Positions 17,524 through 27,167 are shown, numbered from the stretch's first letter. The stretch: DNA of 64,000 nucleotides from Oscillospiraceae bacterium (GCA_015063795.1 SVTL01000004.1:1-64000); one strand, 5' to 3'. Translations and numbers: made by a program. Notes: generated from the letters alone by a model not told the origin.

Positions 17524-18432
17524 TCAATCCTTGGGCTGGAACTTGAAGCCGTTTTCATCCGCCCAGATGTGCGCGGGCGAATCGGTGGGGGCATACAGCG
17601 TGACACGGTCGGCGCCCTCCAGCACGTCATAGCCGAAGGAATCGGTCTCGGCCGGCAGGATGAGGGCGGTCAGCAGGTCGCATTCGGTGAAGGCATAGCT
17701 TCCGATCCGCTTGCAGCTTGACGGCAGGGTGAGCGTTTCCAGTCCCGCGCCGGCAAAGGCATAGTCATCGATGGTAGTCAGCGTGGACGGCAGCGTCAGC
17801 GTTTTCAGCGAATTGCACTGGCTGAAGGTATACTTTCCGATGGTCGTCAGCCCCTCGGGGAGAGTCACATCGGTCAGGTGGGCATTGGCGCAGAAGGCAT
17901 AGTCGCCCAGCGTTGTCAGCGTGGAGGGCAGGCTGACCTTCTCCATGCCGTGACAGGTATAAAAGGCATAGTTGCCGATCTCGGTGACACCCTCGGGGAC
18001 GGTGAACGAGGTGAAGGCGGTGGAGGAGAAGGCGTCCTCGCCGATGGAAGTGAGACCTGCCGGCAGATCGATCTCCGCAAGCGAAACGCAGTTGGAGAAC
18101 ACACCCCGCTCGATCTGCGTCACCCCGTCGGGAATGGCGATCGAGGTGATGGCGTAGCAGCGCAGGAAGGCATACTTCTCGATGCGTGTGATCGTATCGG
18201 GCAGGGTAACCGAGGTGAATTTTCGGCTGTCAAAGGCCTTTTCGCCGATGGCGGTAACCGGGCGCCCATTCAGCTCCGCGGGGATGACCAGCTCGGTCGC
18301 CTCGCCGTTGTAGCCGGTGATGCGGATGCCGTCATCGGTCTTTTCGTAAGTGAACTCGCTCTTTTCCCCGCAGGCAGACAGAAGAGTCACGCAGAGCAGC
18401 AGAGCCAGCAGGATCAAACTTATTTTTTTCAT
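17524..18432 (-). CDS. BspA-type leucine-rich repeat lipoprotein
   Basis: This 302-residue protein has a lipoprotein signal (MKKISLILLALLLCVTLLSA, lipobox L-S-A-C with lipidated C21). About nine BspA-like repeats follow (AFxxCxxLxxxxLPxxLTxIGxYAF), so it should be anchored on the outer face of the membrane. Such proteins bind other proteins or host surfaces; no ligand can be named. It starts 18 bases after the transglutaminase/dockerin gene and is probably co-transcribed with it. Its ribosome site is weak, which suggests translational coupling. Confidence 0.87.
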   Translation of the reverse strand: MKKISLILLALLLCVTLLSACGEKSEFTYEKTDDGIRITGYNGEATELVIPAELNGRPVTAIGEKAFDSRKFTSVTLPDTITRIEKYAFLRCYAITSIAIPDGVTQIERGVFSNCVSLAEIDLPAGLTSIGEDAFSSTAFTSFTVPEGVTEIGNYAFYTCHGMEKVSLPSTLTTLGDYAFCANAHLTDVTLPEGLTTIGKYTFSQCNSLKTLTLPSTLTTIDDYAFAGAGLETLTLPSSCKRIGSYAFTECDLLTALILPAETDSFGYDVLEGADRVTLYAPTDSPAHIWADENGFKFQPKD

Positions 18433-18450
18433 CGCTTTTATTCTTCGTTG

Positions 18451-20046
18451 TTATTCTTCCGCCGTGGCCAATTCCAGGATCAGCGCGATCAGGTCATGGG
18501 TATCGACCTTGCCGTTTCCGTCGAGATCGGCCAGCTCGTTGTTGCCGCCGTAGAGAGTCTCCTCGCCCTGAAGGACGCGCATCAGCTGCAACGCATCGAA
18601 CAGGTCGGTCTCGCTGTTGTCGTTCAGGTCAACCGGCGGCGTTTCCACACCGTAAGAGGACAGATCGAAGGTCTCGCGTTCATACTTGCCGGTCAGATTG
18701 CAGTCCACCACGTACAGCGTATCCTCCTCCACGCCGATGGTGAGGATGTAGGTGGTGGTCATCAGCTTGGGCAGCGAATAGATCGTTTCGGAGTTGCCGG
18801 TGGCAGGGTGGTAGTAGCAAACGCTTCGATTGGTGGCAAAGAGGATGCCGTCGCGGTAGCGTGCCACGGTGGAAAACTTATAGAAATAGAAGCCGCCGCT
18901 CTGCTTCAGCGAGGTCTTTTTGTGCCATGTGGTGTGGTCAAAGGGATCGTCGGCCTCGCAAAGAGTGGCATTGTAGCCGTCGGCGATGGCAAAATACCAC
19001 TTGCCGTTGCAGGGGATAAAGCCGGAATCCAGCTCATGCTCGTCATCGTAAAAATCAAAGAGGTGCTCGTAGTGCTTGTCGTTGGCAACAACACCCTCAG
19101 GAGACGTGAACGAACGGTCATAGCCGCTGATCTTCTGCTTACGGATGCCCTCCTCGCTGAGCAGGAAATGCTTGTGGATGACAATGCCGTAATCGTTGAA
19201 GCCGGTTTCGTGGTAGGGATCGTCGTGGGTGATGTCCATATGATACCAGCTCTCGCCCAGCTTCACCGCGCTCCAGCCGTGGTTCTGCAGGTTGCCCACA
19301 GCCGTGCTGCGGTCGGTGTAGACATACCGAGTCTCAAAGCCGAGGATCGACGCCAGATGGTTAAAAGCAAAGGAATAGCCCTGGCAGACCGAGGTCTTCT
19401 CCACCAGCGCATCATAGGCCGTGGAGCCCTGATAGGTGTAGTCATATGTATTGTGCATGGCGATGTAATCGTGCAGATGCAGCAGCTTCTGCTCGTCGGT
19501 CATGCCCGGCTTGATGCCGAACAGAGCATCGTCCACCGCCTGCTCAAACTTGGGCATGGTCGTTTCGATCTCTTCGCCGCTCATGGTGGACTTGAGCCAG
19601 AGCTTGGCCACACCGCCGCCGTACATCGTCACACAGTAGGTCTGCAGATAGTACAGCCCGGGATGGCTGCGGACAAAGTCATACGCCGCCTCGGTCATAT
19701 CGCTCTCGCTGTTCAGCACGCTGCCTACATACGGAGCAAAGTCGAAGGCGAAGAAATAGCCCTCCAGCGGCTTTTCCTGGCCCTTGAAGGTAAAGCTTTC
19801 GAAGGTCACATTGTCCGGGTCGCCGGCAAACTGCTCCATATATGTCTCGATGGGAAGGAGCTCGCCGTTCAGCTGCTGATCGGCATAAACGCTCAGAAGC
19901 TGGTCCTCGGACAGGATCAGTTCGCCGAGCACGGCGCCGCTTTCATCAAACGCCTTCAGCGATTTGTCCTCGGATGCGGCAAACACACCCAGCGCCAGCA
20001 GCAAAAGCGACAGCAGCAGCACAGCCGTCCGTTTCATTGTTCTCAT
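18451..20046 (-). CDS. Secreted transglutaminase-like protein with C-terminal dockerin-like domain
   Basis: This 531-residue protein has a signal peptide (residues 1-23) and a transglutaminase-like fold around residues 185-275. All three catalytic positions are visible: C221 in SVCQGYSFAF, H256 in NHGWSAV and D271 in YHMDITHDDP. A beta-rich region follows (300-465). The C-terminus carries two canonical dockerin calcium loops, DLNDNSETDLFD and DLDGNGKVDTHD. Bacterial members act as cysteine proteases or cross-linkers of surface proteins; which applies cannot be decided. The ATG at 20046 has AGAGGA upstream. A linked LRR lipoprotein gene follows. Confidence 0.87.
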   Translation of the reverse strand: MRTMKRTAVLLLSLLLLALGVFAASEDKSLKAFDESGAVLGELILSEDQLLSVYADQQLNGELLPIETYMEQFAGDPDNVTFESFTFKGQEKPLEGYFFAFDFAPYVGSVLNSESDMTEAAYDFVRSHPGLYYLQTYCVTMYGGGVAKLWLKSTMSGEEIETTMPKFEQAVDDALFGIKPGMTDEQKLLHLHDYIAMHNTYDYTYQGSTAYDALVEKTSVCQGYSFAFNHLASILGFETRYVYTDRSTAVGNLQNHGWSAVKLGESWYHMDITHDDPYHETGFNDYGIVIHKHFLLSEEGIRKQKISGYDRSFTSPEGVVANDKHYEHLFDFYDDEHELDSGFIPCNGKWYFAIADGYNATLCEADDPFDHTTWHKKTSLKQSGGFYFYKFSTVARYRDGILFATNRSVCYYHPATGNSETIYSLPKLMTTTYILTIGVEEDTLYVVDCNLTGKYERETFDLSSYGVETPPVDLNDNSETDLFDALQLMRVLQGEETLYGGNNELADLDGNGKVDTHDLIALILELATAEE

Positions 20047-20175
20047 GGTACATGTCCTCTTTCTGATTGTACAGTTTCTACGGTACCGCCCGTCAGCGGA
20101 TGTCAGGAGAAGCAGGCATGCTCAAAGAGCGGCAGCACAGCGCACCGCCGCCCTTACGAGGCTTTGTTTGTTTTT

Positions 20176-20436
20176 TTACTCGACGGTCTCGTCGGCAGCC
20201 GCGGCTTCTTCCTCGCAGCAGCAGCACTGAGCTTCTTCGCCCTCGAGATTGTCGAAGTCGCAATCGTCCAGCCAGTCGTCCTCACAGCAGTCGCAGCAGT
20301 CGTAAGCAGCCAGCTTCTTGGTCTTCAGATAGTCAAAAAGCTTCAGGATGGCGATGGTGGCCATGGCGATGACGCCGAGCGCGACGATGGTTTTCAGGAC
20401 AAAGCCGAAAACGTCATTGGTGTTCTTGTTCTGCAT
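20176..20436 (-). CDS. Small membrane protein with acidic Cys-rich tail
   Basis: This is an 86-residue protein. A short N-terminus, MQNKNTNDVFGFVLKT, runs into one membrane helix (IVALGVIAMATIAILKLFDYL). A tail with paired cysteines in an acidic context follows (CCDCCEDDWLDDC, then CCCCEEE). No family is recognised. The tail looks like a metal-binding or redox surface, but this is inference. The start at 20434-20436 has an AAGGGGG site and its own promoter 31 bases upstream. Confidence 0.75.
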   Translation of the reverse strand: MQNKNTNDVFGFVLKTIVALGVIAMATIAILKLFDYLKTKKLAAYDCCDCCEDDWLDDCDFDNLEGEEAQCCCCEEEAAAADETVE

Positions 20437-20466
20437 GACAATTCCCCCTTGTGATAAATCAGATTC

Positions 20467-20495
20467 AGTATACCACATTTTCTTCGATTTGTAAA
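20467..20495 (-). promoter_or_regulatory. Sigma-A promoter of the small Cys-rich membrane protein
   Basis: On the minus strand, TTTACA (20490-20495) and TATACT (20467-20472) have a 17-base spacer. Confidence 0.8.
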
Positions 20496-20554
20496 GGGAT
20501 TCTTCATCAATTTTCATTTTCTTCACAATTCGAAATATATTCACAAATACCCTC

Positions 20555-20583
20555 TTGCCAAAAAGCGGTGTTGATGGTATAAT
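20555..20583 (+). promoter_or_regulatory. Sigma-A promoter of glyA
   Basis: TTGCCA (20555-20560) and TATAAT (20578-20583) have a 17-base spacer, 38 bases before the glyA ATG. It is divergent from the neighbouring promoter. Confidence 0.8.
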
Positions 20584-20621
20584 GTGAATATCTACATTCT
20601 TTTTTTAAGGAGTTTTTGCAA

Positions 20622-21872
20622 ATGGTTCGTCAGATCATGGATTTTGTCTCCTCCTTCGATCCCGAAATCGGACAGGCGATCAAGGACGAGTTTGCCCGTC
20701 AGCAGGACGGTCTTGAATTGATCGCGTCGGAGAACGTGGTCTCTCCCGCGGTGATGGCCGCTATGGCCTCGGTGCTGACCAACAAATATGCCGAGGGCTA
20801 CCCCGGCAAGCGCTACTACGGCGGATGCGAATGCGTGGACGTTGCCGAAAACATTGCCCGCGACCGCGCCAAGGAGCTGTTCGGCGCCGCTTATGCCAAC
20901 GTGCAGCCCCACAGCGGTGCTCAGGCAAATTCAGCTGTATACATCGCCCTTCTCCAGCCCGGAGACACGGTCATGGGTATGAATCTGGCCTGCGGCGGTC
21001 ACCTGACCCACGGCAGCCCGGTCAACATGTCCGGCCTTATCTACAACTTTGTTGCTTACGGCGTGGACGACGTCACCCACCGCATCAACTACGATGAGGT
21101 GGAAGCGCTGGCCATGCAGCATAAACCGAAGCTGATCGTAGCAGGCGCCTCCGCTTATCCCCGCATCATCGATTTCGAGCGCTTCGCCGACATCGCCAAA
21201 AAGTGCGGTGCCTATCTGATGGTGGATATGGCCCACATCGCGGGACTGGTCGCCGCCGGTCTGCATCCCAATCCCGTCCCCTATGCCGACATCGTCACCA
21301 CCACCACCCACAAGACGCTTCGCGGTCCCCGTGGCGGTCTGATCCTCTGCAAGGACGAGGAGCTGGGCGTGAAGATGAACAAGGGTATCTTCCCCGGCAC
21401 GCAGGGCGGTCCTCTCATGCACACCATCGCTGCCAAGGCTGTCTGCTTCGGCGAGGCTCTCAAGCCCGAATTCAAGACCTATCAGCAGCAGATCGTCAAA
21501 AACGCCAAGGTGCTGGCCGACACGCTCCTTGAGGAGGGCTTCGACCTGGTCTCGGGCGGTACCGACAACCATCTGATGCTGGTGGATCTGCGCAGGTTCA
21601 ACCTGACCGGCAAGCAGCTGGAGACCACGCTCAACGACCTGCACATCACCGTTAACAAGAACGCCATCCCCAACGATCCTCAGAGCCCCTTCGTCACCAG
21701 CGGCATCCGCATCGGCACGCCTGCGGTCACCACCCGCGGTCTTCTCGAGGAGGATATGGTTGAGATCGGCCGCCTCATCAAGCTGGCCGCCGCCGACAGC
21801 GAGGGCAACGGTGAGCAGATCAAGGCAAGAGTCGCCGCTCTCTGCAAGAAATATCCGCTTTACGCCGAATAA
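20622..21872 (+). CDS. glyA: Serine hydroxymethyltransferase
   Basis: This 416-residue PLP enzyme interconverts serine and glycine with tetrahydrofolate as one-carbon carrier. It shows [18 protein letters not shown], the substrate-binding [17 protein letters not shown], and the PLP-lysine motif [14 protein letters not shown] with K231. The usual length is about 415. The ATG at 20622 is preferred over a TTG six bases earlier because the AGGAG site is then correctly spaced. Stop to next gene is 167 bases with no gene. Confidence 0.97.
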   Translation: MVRQIMDFVSSFDPEIGQAIKDEFARQQDGLELIASENVVSPAVMAAMASVLTNKYAEGYPGKRYYGGCECVDVAENIARDRAKELFGAAYANVQPHSGAQANSAVYIALLQPGDTVMGMNLACGGHLTHGSPVNMSGLIYNFVAYGVDDVTHRINYDEVEALAMQHKPKLIVAGASAYPRIIDFERFADIAKKCGAYLMVDMAHIAGLVAAGLHPNPVPYADIVTTTTHKTLRGPRGGLILCKDEELGVKMNKGIFPGTQGGPLMHTIAAKAVCFGEALKPEFKTYQQQIVKNAKVLADTLLEEGFDLVSGGTDNHLMLVDLRRFNLTGKQLETTLNDLHITVNKNAIPNDPQSPFVTSGIRIGTPAVTTRGLLEEDMVEIGRLIKLAAADSEGNGEQIKARVAALCKKYPLYAE

Positions 21873-22039
21873 TTCACCCCGAAACCTTTTTTCGGGCGCG
21901 GCAGGCGTCCCTTTTTCCGCAACCATTCGGGGCTGTTGCTCATGGCGACGGCCCCTTCCCTTTCCAAGCCGTTCACGCACACGCGCCTTGTCCGCCGACG
22001 AAACACCATCGAAAGCGGACCGCGCAAAGGAGACTTGTT

Positions 22040-23416
22040 ATGTCCCAAAAGATTCTGACCCCCGCAGACAGGGAGGCTCGGCAGGATGCCTTCTTTTCCC
22101 GCCGCACCCTGATCCGTCTGCTCATCCCGCTCATCATCGAGCAGATCCTCAACGCCACGGTGGGCATGGCCGACACGCTGATGGTCTCCTCCGTAGGCGA
22201 GGCCGCCGTTTCGGGCATCTCGCTGGTGGATACGATCAACATCCTCGTCATCGGCTTCCAGATGTCGGTAGCCATTGGCGGTACGGTGATCGTGGCGCAG
22301 TACATCGGACGGGGCGACCGCGAAAACGCCGCCTCCTGCTCCCGCCAGCTTCTTCACGCCATGTTCCTGCTGGGCACGCTTCTCGGCGCGCTCTGCTTTG
22401 TGTTCAACCGACCGCTTCTGTCCCTGATCTTCGGCAAGGCCGAGGAGGCGGTGATGGCAAACGCGAGAGACTATTTCTTCTATTCCGCCCTCTCCTACCC
22501 CTTCGCCGCCATCTTTTCCACCGGCTCGGCGCTCTTCCGCGCCAGAGGCAACACCTCCATCTCCATGCTGGCCAATCTGTTCGCGAATATCCTCAATGTG
22601 GCGGGAAATGCTATTCTCATCTATGGCTTTGAGATGGGTGCGGCCGGCGCCGCCATCGCCACGCTCTTCGCCCGTATCTTCGGCGCGGCCGTGATCCTTG
22701 TGCTGGTGCTGCACCCGCGCAGTCCGTTTCTCATCGAATCCTTCTTCCGCCCTGCCTTCCGCAAAGAGGATCTGTCGCGCATGTTCCGCGTGGGACTGCC
22801 CAACGGTGCGGACGCGGCCATGTTTGACATCGGCAAGATGCTGCTGGTCAGCCTGGTCACGGTCTTCGGCACCGCCTCCATCGCCGCCAACCAGATCGGC
22901 AACAAGATCGCTTATTTTTCGCAGATCCCCGCCATGGCCGTCAGCGTGGGCATGACCACCGTTGTCGGTCAGTGCATCGGCGCCAACCGTCCCGATGAGG
23001 CCGTCCGCTACACCCGCAACCTGCTCCTCTTTTCCACCGGCTCGCTGGTCCTCACCAACAGCGTCATCTTCCTCTTTGCCGAGCCGATGATCCGCCTGTT
23101 CAACCTGAGCGAGGAGGCGGTTGCCATCGCCGTGGACATGATCCGCGTGCACTGCTTCACCTCCACGATCCTCTGGCCGGCCGCATTCAACACCGCTCCC
23201 GCACTCCGCGCCGCCGGCGACAGCCGCTTTACGATGATCGTTTCAACCCTCTCGATGTGGTTCTTCCGCGTGGGAGGCAGCTATATCATCGCCCTTTGGC
23301 TGGGGCAGGGCGTGAAGGGCGTTTGGTATGCGATGTACATCGACTGGGCCTGCCGCACGATCTGCTATCTCACCCGCTTTTTCCGCCAGAAATGGCGAAA
23401 ATATCAATTGATCTGA
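22040..23416 (+). CDS. MATE family multidrug/Na+ efflux transporter
   Basis: This 458-residue integral membrane protein has twelve hydrophobic segments in two homologous halves. LIPLIIEQILNATVGMADTL at the start and GLPNGADAAMFDIGKMLLV at the second half are typical of MATE (MatE) domains. MATE pumps export cationic drugs or metabolites using Na+ or H+ gradients. The substrate is not predictable. The ATG at 22040 follows AAAGGAG. Two short GC hairpins lie in the gap to ireB. Confidence 0.9.
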   Translation: MSQKILTPADREARQDAFFSRRTLIRLLIPLIIEQILNATVGMADTLMVSSVGEAAVSGISLVDTINILVIGFQMSVAIGGTVIVAQYIGRGDRENAASCSRQLLHAMFLLGTLLGALCFVFNRPLLSLIFGKAEEAVMANARDYFFYSALSYPFAAIFSTGSALFRARGNTSISMLANLFANILNVAGNAILIYGFEMGAAGAAIATLFARIFGAAVILVLVLHPRSPFLIESFFRPAFRKEDLSRMFRVGLPNGADAAMFDIGKMLLVSLVTVFGTASIAANQIGNKIAYFSQIPAMAVSVGMTTVVGQCIGANRPDEAVRYTRNLLLFSTGSLVLTNSVIFLFAEPMIRLFNLSEEAVAIAVDMIRVHCFTSTILWPAAFNTAPALRAAGDSRFTMIVSTLSMWFFRVGGSYIIALWLGQGVKGVWYAMYIDWACRTICYLTRFFRQKWRKYQLI

Positions 23417-23491
23417 CCGCATCCTTTATCCAACCAACACACGCCGCTTTTTGCGGCGCATCCGTCTTACCGACGGTCGGAGGTACTTTTC

Positions 23492-23749
23492 ATGAACAAA
23501 AACGAAATGAACGACACGTTGACCTTCTCGCTTTCCGAGGAAAAGGAACGCATCACCCGCGACATTCTCAAAACCGTCTATGCCGCGCTGGTGGAGAAGG
23601 GCTACAACCCCATCAACCAGATCGTGGGCTACATCCTCTCCGAGGATCCCACCTACATCACCAACCACAACAACGCCCGCAGTCTCATCCGCCGCATCGA
23701 CCGCGATGAGCTTCTCAACACGCTGGTCAAAAGCTACCTGAGCAAGTGA
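23492..23749 (+). CDS. ireB: IreB family regulatory phosphoprotein (UPF0297)
   Basis: This 85-residue protein matches UPF0297/IreB along its length: [20 protein letters not shown], then [20 protein letters not shown] and [16 protein letters not shown]. In enterococci IreB is phosphorylated by the Ser/Thr kinase IreK on N-terminal threonines and controls cephalosporin resistance. The threonines in NDTLTF are kept here. In many Firmicutes the gene lies beside ruvX and UPF0473; here a reductase gene follows, overlapping by one base. Confidence 0.94.
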   Translation: MNKNEMNDTLTFSLSEEKERITRDILKTVYAALVEKGYNPINQIVGYILSEDPTYITNHNNARSLIRRIDRDELLNTLVKSYLSK

Positions 23750-24705
23750 TGGAATACCGTACGCTGGGCAAAAGCGGTCTTTCCGTTTCGCGGCTCTGCT
23801 TCGGAACACTGACCGTGGGTCCTCTCCAGGCCGACCTTCCCCCCGAGCAGGGCGCGGAGGTCCTTTCCTACGCCTTTGAAAAGGGGATCAACTTTCTCGA
23901 CACCGCTCAATATTACCGCAACTATCCCACCATCGCCCTCGCTTTGAAACAATGCCGCGAGCGCGAGAAGATCATCGTCTCCACCAAGACCTACGCCTAC
24001 ACCCGTCAGCTGGCAGAGGAGGCGTTCGAACAGGCGCGCCGTTCTCTCGACCGCGACGTGATCGACATCTTCATGCTCCACGAGCAGGAGAGCATCCACA
24101 CCCTCCGCGGCCATGCCGAGGCGCTGGATTTTCTCTTCGAGCAGAGGGAAAAGGGCAGGATCCGCGCCGTGGGAGCGTCCATGCACCACATCGCCGCGGT
24201 GGAGGGCGTTTGCTCGATTTTACGGGATTTCGACGTGATCCACCCGCTGTACAACCTGACCGGGCTCGGCATCGCCGACGGCACGCGCGAGCAGATGGGA
24301 ATCGCCATCGAAAAAGCCCATGCAAGAGGCATCGGCGTGTTCACCATGAAGGCGCTGGGCGGCGGCAATCTGTTCGCCTCCGCTGCCGATGCGTTCTCCT
24401 TCGTCCTCTCCGATCCGAACGTGGATGCGGTGGCGGTGGGCATGCAGTCGGCCGACGAGGTGGATGCCAACATCGGCTTTTTTGAAAACGGCTGCTTCTC
24501 GAAAGAGGCTTCTCAGACGCTGGCAGGCAAAAAACGCCGTCTGTTCATCGAGGACTACTGCTCGGGCTGCGGCAGGTGTGTCGAGCGCTGCGGACAAAAC
24601 GCGTTGTCTTTGCAAAACGGCGCTTCGGTCTGCGACGAGGACCGCTGTCTGCTCTGCGGCTACTGCGCCGCGGTCTGCCCCGACTTCGCCATCAAGGTCC
24701 TCTGA
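23749..24705 (+). CDS. Aldo/keto reductase fused to a 2[4Fe-4S] ferredoxin domain
   Basis: This 318-residue protein has an aldo/keto reductase TIM barrel, [20 protein letters not shown], with GINFLDTAQYY (catalytic Asp and Tyr), the STKT lysine and the DIFMLHEQ histidine. The last 60 residues carry two ferredoxin motifs, CSGCGRCVERC and CLLCGYCAAVC. Such fusions are common in anaerobes and may pass electrons between NAD(P)H and iron-sulfur partners; the substrate is unknown. The ATG overlaps the ireB stop (TGATG), so translation is probably coupled; a GTG three bases earlier is less likely. Confidence 0.9.
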   Translation: MEYRTLGKSGLSVSRLCFGTLTVGPLQADLPPEQGAEVLSYAFEKGINFLDTAQYYRNYPTIALALKQCREREKIIVSTKTYAYTRQLAEEAFEQARRSLDRDVIDIFMLHEQESIHTLRGHAEALDFLFEQREKGRIRAVGASMHHIAAVEGVCSILRDFDVIHPLYNLTGLGIADGTREQMGIAIEKAHARGIGVFTMKALGGGNLFASAADAFSFVLSDPNVDAVAVGMQSADEVDANIGFFENGCFSKEASQTLAGKKRRLFIEDYCSGCGRCVERCGQNALSLQNGASVCDEDRCLLCGYCAAVCPDFAIKVL

Positions 24706-24734
24706 CCTTCAACCCAAAAAAGGACAACCATTCT

Positions 24735-25703
24735 ATGTTTCAACCGTTTTTCTCCGAATGTCCGCCTCTGAAAGAGGGGCAGTCGCTGGCCATCGCGCTG
24801 GGCAATTTCGACGGCGTCCATCTGGGGCACCTGTCGCTGATCGAAGCGGCCATCGCCGAAACGAAAAAAGAAAACGGCGTTTTCTCCGCCGTCTGGTCCT
24901 TTGCAGAGCACACCTCCCTCTCGCTTGACACACGCCCCTCGGTCGATCTCATCACGCTTCCCGAGGAAAAGTGCCGTCTGTTCGGCGCCGCCGGCGTGGA
25001 CTTTGTGCTCACCGACCGCTTTGACGCCCTGCGCGACCTCTCCCCCGAGGAATTTGTGCGGGACATTCTCATCCAAAAATACCGCTGCTCGGTGGCGGTC
25101 TGCGGCTTCAACTTCCGCTTCGGGCGCTTCGGCGCCGGCACGCCCGAGACTCTGGATAGGTTGATGCGCCGATACGGCGGACGCGCGCTCATCATGCCCC
25201 CCTTCGAAAAAAACGGCGGCATCGTCAGCTCCAGCCGCATCCGCTCGCTCATCGAAAACGGACAGACCGAGGAGGCCGCCGAGCTTCTGGGACGTCCCTT
25301 TTCCATCCGCTTCCCCGTCCTGCACGGGCAGAAGCTGGGGCGCACCATCGGCATTCCCACCATCAACCAGCTCTTTCCCGCAGGGATGGTCCGTCCGCAG
25401 AACGGCATCTATGCCTGCACCGTCTCCATCGGCGGCGAGGAGCTGATGGCCGTCTCCAACGTGGGAAGCCGTCCGACAGTCAATGCCGATGAAAGCGCGG
25501 TCAACTGCGAAACGCACATTTTGCACTACAACGGCTGGCTGTACGGTCAGAGCATCCGCGTCAGCTTTTACAAAAAGCTCCGAGAGGAAACAAAATTCGC
25601 CTCGGTTGAGGAGCTGAAGCAGGCCGTTGAGCGCGACATCGGACACACCGAGCTCTATTTCAAAGAAAAAGAAAGGTCAGGCAAGGAAGTTTCGTTATGC
25701 TGA
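24735..25703 (+). CDS. ribF: Bifunctional riboflavin kinase / FAD synthetase
   Basis: This 322-residue protein has an N-terminal FAD synthetase (nucleotidyltransferase) domain with LAIALGNFDGVHLGH and the SSSRIRSLIENGQ segment. A C-terminal riboflavin kinase domain follows with GRTIGIPTINQLF (PTxN motif), the NVGSRPTVN segment and CETHILHY. It makes FMN and then FAD. The ATG at 24735 lies 29 bases after the reductase stop. The stop overlaps the next start by seven bases, so it is in one operon with the PBP5-like gene. Confidence 0.95.
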   Translation: MFQPFFSECPPLKEGQSLAIALGNFDGVHLGHLSLIEAAIAETKKENGVFSAVWSFAEHTSLSLDTRPSVDLITLPEEKCRLFGAAGVDFVLTDRFDALRDLSPEEFVRDILIQKYRCSVAVCGFNFRFGRFGAGTPETLDRLMRRYGGRALIMPPFEKNGGIVSSSRIRSLIENGQTEEAAELLGRPFSIRFPVLHGQKLGRTIGIPTINQLFPAGMVRPQNGIYACTVSIGGEELMAVSNVGSRPTVNADESAVNCETHILHYNGWLYGQSIRVSFYKKLREETKFASVEELKQAVERDIGHTELYFKEKERSGKEVSLC

Positions 25704-27073
25704 ATTCACCCAAACACCTCTCGTTCCGTCTCATCCCGCTGATCCTCTGTCCGCTGCTGCTGAGCGGTCTTTTGGTCTTCCCCGCCTTTGCCCTTGACCG
25801 TCCCGACACCCCTCATGCCGAGAGCGTTCTGGTGTACAACATCGACAACGACACGGTCCTCTACCGCAAATACACCGCCGAGGGCGACAAGCTGGACGAG
25901 AGCGGAAAGGCCCCTGCCATCTACCCTGCCTCCACCGCCAAGATCATGACCGCCATCCTCGCTTTGGAATACTACGACGACTGGAACAAGACCGTCACCG
26001 TTTCCAACGATGCGGTCAAAAACGTGACCGGCAACAACATCGCTCTGAAGAAGGATGAGATCGTCACCGTGCGCGACCTGCTCCATGCGCTGATCGTGGC
26101 AGGAGCCAACGACGCGGCCAACGTCCTCGCCTTCGACATGGCGGGCAACCAGGCCGACTTCGTCCGCAAAATGAACGAAAAGGCGCTGGAGCTGGGGGCT
26201 GTGAACACCACCTACACCAATCCCTACGGCATCCACAACGCCAACATGAAGACCACGCTGGACGACACGCTGCTCATCGCGCTCTATGCCTACCGCATCC
26301 GCGAATTCACTGAGATCAGCTCGCTGGCCAAATATGAGATGCCCAAGACCAATCTGACCGCCGCGCGCAATCTGCACAACCGCAATTACCTCATCGCGCG
26401 CAACCGCGAGACCAAATATTATTACGAGGGCGTGATCGGCATGAACGCCGGCTCCACGTCCGAGGCAGGCTACTGTCTGGTCACCGCCATCAAGGAAAAG
26501 GGGCTCTCCTTCCTCTGCATCGTCATGGGGGCGGGGGAGAGCGACAGCGGCGACATCTATTCCTACCGCTACGCCAAAACGCTGCTCCAATGGGCGGCCG
26601 ATGCCTATGCCTACATCCCCCTCATCGACAAGAGCAAGATCATCTGCGAATTGCCGGTCTCTCTGTCCAACGACACCGACCACGTCACCCTCCGTCCCGC
26701 CAACGGCATTGAAAAATACCTGCCTGCGGACATCGACGTGGCCAGCGAGATCGACGTTTCCTACACGCTGTTCACCGACTCGCTGGAGGCTCCCGTGGAA
26801 GCGGGACAGGTTGCGGGAGAGCTTCTGCTCACCTACCGCGGCGAGGAGGTGGGGCGGATCGATCTGGTCACCACAGGCGAGGTGGACCGCACCGAATTTC
26901 TCTATGTGTTAAAGAAGATCGAGGGCGTGGTCACCTCCCGTCCCTTCATCGCTGCCGCCGTTTCCTTCCTCGTTCTGATCGTTGCTTACCTGCTGCTCGT
27001 CTCCCGTCAGAGAGCGCAGAGAAGCCGTTATGCCCCCCGCCGCCGGGGACCGCACAACCGTCCGAGACGGTGA
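25697..27073 (+). CDS. D-alanyl-D-alanine carboxypeptidase-like protein (PBP5/S11) with degenerate active site
   Basis: This 458-residue protein has a signal peptide, an S11 peptidase domain, a beta-rich PBP5-like C-terminal domain and a C-terminal membrane helix (FIAAAVSFLVLIVAYLLLV) with a basic tail. The first catalytic motif is intact, S79-T-A-K82 in YPASTAKIMTAI. The other two are altered. The SxN position reads G136-A-N138 (AGANDAAN), and the KTG position reads N250-A-G252 (GMNAGSTSEAGYCL, usually GIKTGSTSEAGYCL). S11 enzymes trim the terminal D-Ala from peptidoglycan stems. This copy may have reduced, altered or no carboxypeptidase activity. It overlaps ribF by seven bases. Confidence 0.88.
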   Translation: MLNSPKHLSFRLIPLILCPLLLSGLLVFPAFALDRPDTPHAESVLVYNIDNDTVLYRKYTAEGDKLDESGKAPAIYPASTAKIMTAILALEYYDDWNKTVTVSNDAVKNVTGNNIALKKDEIVTVRDLLHALIVAGANDAANVLAFDMAGNQADFVRKMNEKALELGAVNTTYTNPYGIHNANMKTTLDDTLLIALYAYRIREFTEISSLAKYEMPKTNLTAARNLHNRNYLIARNRETKYYYEGVIGMNAGSTSEAGYCLVTAIKEKGLSFLCIVMGAGESDSGDIYSYRYAKTLLQWAADAYAYIPLIDKSKIICELPVSLSNDTDHVTLRPANGIEKYLPADIDVASEIDVSYTLFTDSLEAPVEAGQVAGELLLTYRGEEVGRIDLVTTGEVDRTEFLYVLKKIEGVVTSRPFIAAAVSFLVLIVAYLLLVSRQRAQRSRYAPRRRGPHNRPRR

Positions 27074-27108
27074 AAACAGAGCCGTCACCGTTCCGTTCCT
27101 TCCCACTC

Positions 27109-27150
27109 ATCCCATTCATCCCGATCCATTCATCCCGATCCATTCATCCG
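27109..27150. repeat. Short 14-base tandem repeat before the M24 peptidase gene
   Basis: Three copies of a CCATTCATCCCGAT-like unit lie in the gap just before the ribosome site of the next gene. Confidence 0.7.
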
Positions 27151-27167
27151 AAAGGAGTCCTCATTCT

